From JACZSB01 sp965372015 (GTDB taxonomy: Bacteria; Fidelibacterota; Marinisomatia; SCGC-AAA003-L08; TS1B11), in contig CBDVAP010000007.1 in assembly GCA_965372015.1 (NCBI GenBank), forward strand, positions 1 to 44,022: 44,022 nt of DNA. The letters are read 5' to 3'. This document shows positions 39,951 through 44,022 of the stretch, in pieces. A program made the position numbers and the translations under genes. The notes below the pieces were generated by a model, which saw only the letters and a list, made by a program, of their open reading frames with translations, had not been told where the DNA came from and ran no database searches. Within the stretch, counting starts at the first letter, position 1. Each line of letters opens with the position of its first letter.

Positions 39951-40907
39951 GTGAGTATGGGTTTGATGGAAGATTCGGAATTGCACGCCTCCTACTTGTG
40001 GGTTCTGCCGCTGTTCGTTTTTTGCTTCACGGCGGCCGTAGCTGGGCAGGAAAAAAAGGAATATCCCGAATTGACACCTGAAGAAGAGTACGTAATTGTA
40101 CAGGGGGGTACCGAGCAGCCATTCTCCGGTGAGTATACGGACCACCGGGAATCCGGCCTATATGCCTGTAAGCGCTGCAACGCTCCCCTATACCGATCGG
40201 AAGATAAGTTCGACGCCAGATGCGGTTGGCCCAGCTTCGACCAGGAGATCGAAGGAGCTGTAGAACGGAGACCGGACGCGGACGGAAACAGGACCGAGAT
40301 CCTGTGCCTAAATTGTGGCGCCCATCTCGGCCACGTATTCCTGGGCGAACGATTCACTATCAAGAATACGCGCCATTGCGTCAACTCGATTGCCATGAAG
40401 TTCATTCCACACAGCGCAACACCGAAAACTCAGCGAGCCATTTTTGCCTCCGGCTGCTTCTGGGGCACGGAATACCAGCTGTCCAAACTGGAGGGTGTGA
40501 TTTCGACAACAGTTGGATATATCGGGGGCCACAAGGCTGATCCCACCTATCAGGAGGTGTGTGCCGGCCATACGGGGCATGCCGAAGCACTTGAAGTCAT
40601 CTTTGATCCCGGTAGAGTGAGTTACGAACAGTTGGCCCGGCTATTTTTCGAAACCCATGATCCCACTCAACTGAATAGACAGGGGCCGGATATCGGTCAC
40701 CAGTACCGGTCTGCCATTTTCTATCTGAACGATGAGCAAAAGGCTATCGGGGAACAACTGATTCAACTGCTGGTGGCCAAGGGTTATGCGGTGGTCACGG
40801 AGTTGACGGAGGCCACCACCTTCTGGGAGGCCGAAGATTACCATCAGGATTACTATGACCTTAAGGGCACCCTCCCTTATTGCCACCGGTATGAAAAAAA
40901 ATTCTAA
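39951..40907 (+). CDS. msrBA: Secreted MsrB-MsrA fusion (methionine sulfoxide reductase)
   Basis: The 318-residue protein has a signal-like hydrophobic segment (about 13-31), an MsrB domain (about 40-152) and an MsrA domain (about 160-315). MsrB shows the two zinc CxxC pairs (Cys73/76 and Cys119/122) and the catalytic Cys143 in RHCVNSIAMKF. MsrA has the catalytic GCFWGTEY (Cys169) and the GHTGHAEA and QYRSAIFY segments. It repairs oxidised Met (R and S forms), here probably in the periplasm. The order B then A is less usual than A then B. Starts at GTG 39951, ATG 39957 or ATG 39966 are all possible; the first has AGGTGAG overlapping it. Confidence 0.93.
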   Translation: MSMGLMEDSELHASYLWVLPLFVFCFTAAVAGQEKKEYPELTPEEEYVIVQGGTEQPFSGEYTDHRESGLYACKRCNAPLYRSEDKFDARCGWPSFDQEIEGAVERRPDADGNRTEILCLNCGAHLGHVFLGERFTIKNTRHCVNSIAMKFIPHSATPKTQRAIFASGCFWGTEYQLSKLEGVISTTVGYIGGHKADPTYQEVCAGHTGHAEALEVIFDPGRVSYEQLARLFFETHDPTQLNRQGPDIGHQYRSAIFYLNDEQKAIGEQLIQLLVAKGYAVVTELTEATTFWEAEDYHQDYYDLKGTLPYCHRYEKKF

Positions 40908-41013
40908 ATCCACCTGCCGGCCGGGAGTGCTCAAACCGGACGAGCAAAACCCTCGGTCAATCACCGATTGCTGACCACAGAAGGCGGGGGCGGGGTCGCG
41001 TCCCCTTAACCTA

Positions 41014-41086
41014 GTGTGCCGAGGGTCGTGCCCGTAGGCATTTTAAGTGCCGAGGGCCCCGCCTTCGGCAGGGTTCAGTCCGGCGA
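41014..41086. repeat. Palindromic repeat, copy A
   Basis: Shares the core CGTGCCCGTAGGCA, then AGTGCCGAGG and GCCCCG, with copies at 41755-41852 and 43493-43622. GTGCCCGTAGGCA can fold on itself, and CCGCCTTCGGCAGG forms a second hairpin. No terminator precedes this copy. Confidence 0.75.
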
Positions 41087-41221
41087 GTTTTAGACGGGGG
41101 CGACCCTACCCAATGCAATAAAATGATGTCATGTTGTGGCGGGTTGTACCCTGAGTTGTCATCCTTGTAATCGAGAAGCTGCTTTAGATGAGGCTTGAAC
41201 CTTTGTAAGCGCGGGATGTAT

Positions 41222-41264
41222 TTCTTAGTTTTTAGCCCTGAATGTCCAAAAGGCTCTGAAACGA
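41222..41264 (+). repeat. Upstream block 1 (direct repeat of 41893-41935)
   Basis: Begins with TTCTTAGTTTTTAGCC, identical to the second copy over 16 bases, followed by partly matching AATGTC and AAAA stretches. It lies about 60-100 bp before the small lipoprotein gene and may be a promoter or 5' leader element. Confidence 0.7.
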
Positions 41265-41321
41265 TACACTTCGTTGCTAAATTCGATGTTCATTCGCACT
41301 TGGGAATAAAGGAGAACTGTT

Positions 41322-41492
41322 GTGAATATCAAATGGTTGATTGTTCTGTTGATTGCCGGTTCAATGGCTGTCACAAGTTGTGCCAAGAAAACGAAAGAGG
41401 AAGCTCCAGCTGCCGAACCGGCTACGGAAGAGGTAACCGAACCGGTGGCCGAGCCGGCAATGGAGGCTGAAGAGGAAGCGCCGACAGAATAA
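41322..41492 (+). CDS. Small acidic lipoprotein (56 residues)
   Basis: A GTG start with AAAGGAGAA directly upstream opens a 56-codon frame. The product has a short basic start (MNIKW), a hydrophobic leader and a lipobox (VTS then Cys20). The mature part is almost only Ala, Pro, Glu and Val with PAE/EEA-type repeats, so it is a low-complexity, strongly acidic tail. It should be a lipid-anchored periplasmic or surface peptide, comparable in size to small spacer or stress lipoproteins, but no family is recognised. It lies between repeat copies A and B. Confidence 0.75.
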   Translation: MNIKWLIVLLIAGSMAVTSCAKKTKEEAPAAEPATEEVTEPVAEPAMEAEEEAPTE

Positions 41493-41717
41493 CCGGCGGA
41501 GAATCCTTAAATGGGGCTGCTCTAACACAGTGCAGCGGATTCCGGTAAATATATGGCGAGTGGCAAGCTGCCCTATCGGAGCGACCGGATGAGCCGGTTT
41601 GTACTGAAGGATAGGGATTAGTACGTCACGGACAGCGGACTATTAAAAACAATGATATCAGGTTTATGTCTAAAATAGCCTGAAACTGGCTGTTGCTGAC
41701 CATTCGAGTAAAACGAT

Positions 41718-41740
41718 AAAGGCCCTTTGGGGCCTTTTCG
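41718..41740 (+). terminator. Terminator hairpin of module B
   Basis: AAAGGCCC (41718-41725) pairs with GGGCCTTT (41730-41737) around a TTTG loop, followed by TTCG. The same hairpin sequence, with another loop, occurs at 43452-43477 before repeat C. Confidence 0.75.
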
Positions 41741-41754
41741 CGTCCGCAAATGAA

Positions 41755-41852
41755 GGGTACCAAGGGCCGTGCCCGTAGGCACTTCCAGTGCCGAGGGGCC
41801 CCGGCCTGTGGCGGGTAACGGGACTTCCCGCCATTGGCGGGACAAATCCCGC
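41755..41852. repeat. Palindromic repeat, copy B
   Basis: Contains CGTGCCCGTAGGCACTTCC, then AGTGCCGAGGGGCCCCG, and a second part with CGGGACTTCCCG and CCCGCCATTGGCGGG, each able to form a hairpin. Copy C shares the core almost exactly, including the following CGGGACTTCCCG. Confidence 0.8.
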
Positions 41853-41892
41853 TTGAAAAATGCGAATTATACCTTGGAAACGCAGAATGCAA

Positions 41893-41935
41893 TTCTTAGT
41901 TTTTAGCCTCAAATGTCAAAAAGATTTTGAACCGA
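41893..41935 (+). repeat. Upstream block 2 (direct repeat of 41222-41264)
   Basis: Starts with the same TTCTTAGTTTTTAGCC and diverges after it. It lies about 150 bp before the diguanylate cyclase start, after repeat B, in the same relative place as block 1 after repeat A. Confidence 0.7.
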
Positions 41936-42076
41936 ACATCCTTGCCTGGTTTTCTTTTTAACTTAGCCGATATCGGATACCCAGGTAGGTAATCAGTAGA
42001 GATTCAGGTGGTTCAGGGTACTGCAATTATTGTGGTATCAAACCTAAATGACCTATTGATAAACACGACGACTTCC

Positions 42077-43468
42077 ATGAAGGACCAATACAAGACAAAA
42101 GCCCAATTGATTGAAGAGCTTGAACAGACCCGCAAGCGGGTGACCGAGCTTGAGCATACGGCGGAAGGGCCGGAAGTCTTCGAAACAAAGTACCGCGAGC
42201 TGTTCGAATTGTCCCCTATCGGTATTACCATCCTTGATATGAAGGGAATAATCACATCATGCAATCCTGCCGTTACTGAGAAAAGCGGCTATTCCAGTGA
42301 GGAGGTGATCGGTAAGCACTTCTCAAAAATTGCACCCCTCCGAGCTAAGGATATTCAGAAATATGTAAAAATATTTGCTTCCATTATAAGAGGCAAGATC
42401 CCCAAACCGTTTGAGGTAACCTTTCAGAACAAAGATGGAACCACCGGCTGGAGCGAGATTTGTGTCTCTCTACTGCGGGTAGAGGGCCGAAGAGTGGGTG
42501 TGCAGGCGCTGCAGCGGGATACCACCAAACGCAAGCAGGTGGAAAAATCGCTACATGAGTCTGAAGAGAGATTTAAAAGCCTGGCTGACCAATCTCCGAA
42601 CATGATTTTTGTCAATAAGAAGGGCAGGATAGTGTATGTCAATAAGAGATGCGAAGAGGTTATGGGGTATACAAGGGAGGAATTTTACTCCCCGGATTTT
42701 GACTTCTTAACATTGATCGCACCGGAATCCCTTGAGTTGATCAAAGCGAATTTCCTCAAGCATATGAAAGGAAAAAATATTTCCCCATACGAATATACAA
42801 TTATCACTAAAGGAGGCAAGCGAATTGAGGCGATTAACGCGGCAAGACTGATCAGTTATAAGGGGGATACTGCTATCCTGGCAGTAATAACTGATATAAC
42901 CGAGCGAAAGAGATCAGAGGAAGCTCTGCGGGAGATGGCCACAATTGATCCTCTTACATCCCTCAACAATAGAAGAAGATTTTCTGAACTCCTCGCACAT
43001 GAGATTGACAGGACCATACGCTATCAAACAGATCTCTCGCTCATCATGTTTGATATAGACCATTTTAAGAAGATTAATGATACCTACGGCCATAAGGTGG
43101 GTGACAACGTATTAAAGATGTTTGGCGCCCGGATGAAGGATAATATACGGGAAAGTGATATCATCGCACGCTGGGGGGGTGAGGAATTCCTGATCCTGGC
43201 AGTGAACTCCGATTTGGAAAAGGCTCAAACCATCGCCGAGAAAATAAGAGCCGACATCGAAAGCCAACATTTAGCCGGTGCAACCAAATTCACGGTAAGT
43301 GCGGGAGTATGTCAATTCGAGTATGATGAGGACGCAACCACCTTCATCGATAGAGCAGACAAGGCGCTTTACCGTGCCAAAAACGATGGCAGGAACCGGG
43401 TGCGGGTCGCTAGCCTAAAACAGCCCAATTCTGACAATATACAACGAGCACAAAAGGCCCTTAAGTAG
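42077..43468 (+). CDS. PAS-PAS-GGDEF diguanylate cyclase
   Basis: The 463-residue protein has a coiled-coil start (KTKAQLIEELEQTRKRVTELE), two PAS domains (about 36-155 and 162-278, each ending in a PAC-type TKR or ITDITERKR segment) and a GGDEF domain (about 287-448). The active motif is GGEEF at 367-371, and an inhibitory-site RxxD (Arg358-Asp361) lies five residues before it, so it should make cyclic di-GMP and be feedback-controlled. No membrane span is seen, so it is a cytoplasmic sensor of an unknown signal. I chose the ATG at 42077; a GTG at 42008 would add 23 residues not typical of the family. Its stop codon lies in the loop of the downstream terminator. Confidence 0.92.
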   Translation: MKDQYKTKAQLIEELEQTRKRVTELEHTAEGPEVFETKYRELFELSPIGITILDMKGIITSCNPAVTEKSGYSSEEVIGKHFSKIAPLRAKDIQKYVKIFASIIRGKIPKPFEVTFQNKDGTTGWSEICVSLLRVEGRRVGVQALQRDTTKRKQVEKSLHESEERFKSLADQSPNMIFVNKKGRIVYVNKRCEEVMGYTREEFYSPDFDFLTLIAPESLELIKANFLKHMKGKNISPYEYTIITKGGKRIEAINAARLISYKGDTAILAVITDITERKRSEEALREMATIDPLTSLNNRRRFSELLAHEIDRTIRYQTDLSLIMFDIDHFKKINDTYGHKVGDNVLKMFGARMKDNIRESDIIARWGGEEFLILAVNSDLEKAQTIAEKIRADIESQHLAGATKFTVSAGVCQFEYDEDATTFIDRADKALYRAKNDGRNRVRVASLKQPNSDNIQRAQKALK

Positions 43469-43477
43469 GGGCCTTTT
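43452..43477 (+). terminator. Terminator overlapping the end of the diguanylate cyclase gene
   Basis: AAAAGGCCC (43452-43460) pairs with GGGCCTTTT (43469-43477) around an 8-base loop that contains the gene's last codon and stop (AAG TAG). A CTCGTC tail follows, as in module B. Confidence 0.8.
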
Positions 43478-43492
43478 CTCGTCAGTATATAA

Positions 43493-43622
43493 AGTGTGCC
43501 GAGTGTCGTGCCTGTAGGCACTTCCAGTGCCGAGGAGCCCCGCCGATGGCGGAGTCCGGGACTTCCCGAATCGCTTCGCTCTCGGGACAGGCTTCTCCCC
43601 GCATTCTGCGGGGTCTCGTCCC
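43493..43622. repeat. Palindromic repeat, copy C
   Basis: Contains CGTGCCTGTAGGCACTTCC, then AGTGCCGAGGAGCCCCG, CCGCCGATGGCGG and CGGGACTTCCCG, and is extended by a further hairpin (CCCCGCATTCTGCGGGG). It lies between the diguanylate cyclase terminator and tRNA-Leu. Its GTGCCGAG string is also the reverse complement of the tRNA-Leu acceptor start. Confidence 0.8.
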
Positions 43623-43632
43623 ATAACATTTG

Positions 43633-43716
43633 TGCCGAGGGGGGGACTCGAACCCCCACATCCTTGCGGATACCGGATTTTGAGTCCGGCGCGTCTACCA
43701 ATTTCACCACCTCGGC
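43633..43716 (-). tRNA. tRNA-Leu (anticodon CAA)
   Basis: Read on the minus strand, the 7-bp acceptor GCCGAGG pairs with CCTCGGC, the D-arm has AAATTGGTAGACGC, and the anticodon stem CCGGA/TCCGG encloses CTCAAAA with anticodon CAA (codon UUG). A long variable arm (class II) and a T-arm with GGGTTCGAGTCCC-like sequence follow. The discriminator is A and the CCA tail is not encoded. Confidence 0.93.
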
Positions 43717-44022
43717 GGTTGTCCGGGGCGAAATTTAGCCTGGAAGTGATTGGGAGCGGGAGGAATTTAGGGCTGCCGCCAAAGCCGTTTCGATGTCCGG
43801 GTGGTGGGACTCGAAACCGGCCGTCTGCAACCGCGCCGGTCCGGCTTACCCAACGCATATGCTGATTGCCCGGTCCGATCCGGCCTATTATAAATACAAA
43901 CAATGATATCAATATAGTATTTATTGATTTTATCATATTATTTTTGTACATTTGCGATATCTGGTTAATCCGCTATATCACATTGTTCCTAATAGGTCGT
44001 AATTATGGGGTGCCTGTGATTG
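43717..44022. other. Region upstream of tRNA-Leu to window end
   Basis: About 300 bp with no coding frame of substance. The first part holds a degenerate tRNA-like stretch; from about 43885 the sequence turns sharply AT-rich (TATTTATTGATTTTATCATATT) and may hold the promoter of a gene beyond the window. Confidence 0.5.
43787..43872 (-). pseudogene. Degenerate tRNA-like sequence
   Basis: On the minus strand CCGGG near the start could pair with CCCGG at the end, a GGTAAGCC segment resembles a D-arm, GCGGTTGCAGACGG resembles an anticodon arm with GCA in the loop, and GGTTTCGAGTCCCACC resembles a T-arm with one extra base. The T-stem does not pair properly. It could be a decayed tRNA (Cys-like) next to the intact tRNA-Leu, or chance. 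Confidence 0.3.

Larger units (their letters stand above)
40908..41321. other. Non-coding region with palindromic repeat A
   Basis: About 410 bp without a gene. It contains the first, weaker copy of the palindromic repeat (41014-41086), flanked by GGGGTCGCGTCCCC (40992-41005) and the roughly inverted GGGGGCGACCC (41096-41106), and then a short block at 41222-41264 that recurs before the diguanylate cyclase gene. Confidence 0.6.
41493..42076. other. Non-coding region with terminator, repeat B and upstream block 2
   Basis: The first 225 bp (41493-41717) show no gene; they contain a GACCGGATGAGCCGG inverted pair and an AAACAATGATATCA string that recurs near 43896. Then follow a terminator, repeat copy B and the second copy of the upstream block before the diguanylate cyclase. 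Confidence 0.6.

Noticed and set aside
41893..42076. Cyclic di-GMP riboswitch before the GGDEF gene
   Set aside because: None of the conserved GEMM-type core strings is present; the region only shares a short block with the lipoprotein gene leader.
41014..43622. Integron attC sites
   Set aside because: The cassette order is suggestive, but the RYYYAAC/GTTRRRY ends of attC sites were not found around the palindromes and no integrase is in the window.
43496..43865. Overlapping short frames at the tRNA-Leu locus on both strands
   Set aside because: They cross the repeat module and the tRNA gene and have no start signals or motifs.

Overview
The window reads as a chromosomal segment of an uncultured, medium-to-high GC bacterium of the FCB group. 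The grounds are a C-terminal type IX-like sorting domain (NYPNPFN motif, gene at 37798-39759), an Oar-like TonB-dependent receptor with an N-terminal carboxypeptidase-regulatory domain, Sec/lipoprotein-type (clade II) nitrous oxide reductase and a b6f-like Rieske/cytochrome b complex with a multiheme c subunit. Marinimicrobia, Calditrichota, KSB1 or Ignavibacteria-like lineages fit; I cannot choose between them from sequence alone.

Layout. (1) 1-2600, plus strand: preT (5' end outside the window) and preA, the NAD-dependent dihydropyrimidine dehydrogenase. (2) 2901-7160, plus: two overlapping GH130 genes and a GT4 glycosyltransferase fused to an alpha/alpha-toroid domain, followed at 7222-7371 by a decayed, internally deleted copy of part of preA. 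(3) 7494-10721, plus: a large TonB-dependent receptor closed by a clear terminator. (4) 10910-37514, minus: about 26.6 kb of uninterrupted respiratory genes. In transcription order these are a plastocyanin-like protein, heme A synthase, an Rrf2 regulator, heme O synthase, an aa3-type oxidase (subunits II, I, two III-like, IV), a small CPFC protein, Sco, DUF420; then HEAT protein, Rieske, cytochrome b6-like, subunit IV-like and an octaheme coiled-coil cytochrome; then a cytochrome-porin and a diheme cytochrome c; then a second Rrf2 regulator and a nos operon (heme-b EBDH-domain protein, cupredoxin-polyferredoxin fusion, cupredoxin, Sco, cupredoxin lipoprotein, NosZ lipoprotein, transglutaminase-thioredoxin fusion, small membrane protein). 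(5) 37798-43716: a T9SS-type secreted protein, MsrB-MsrA, and a cassette-like stretch in which a tiny lipoprotein gene and a PAS-PAS-GGDEF gene alternate with copies of a palindromic repeat module, ending in tRNA-Leu(CAA).

How it fits together. The minus-strand block looks like a complete quinol-to-terminal-acceptor chain with two outlets: oxygen (aa3 oxidase) and nitrous oxide (NosZ). The b6f-like complex would pass electrons through its octaheme cytochrome and small periplasmic carriers to either outlet. Two Rrf2 regulators with the same Cys-x6-Cys-x5-Cys pattern, one at the head of each half, suggest redox, NO or Fe-S sensing control.

The most unusual part is the nos operon. No nosD, nosF, nosY or nosL gene is visible. 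Instead there are three separate proteins with a CuA-like C-x3-C-x3-H-x2-M signature in addition to NosZ itself, one of them fused to a NosR/NapH-like membrane polyferredoxin, plus Sco and a transglutaminase-thioredoxin fusion. This is my main candidate for an undescribed variant of N2O respiration. All functional statements are inferred from motifs and context; no database search was possible.
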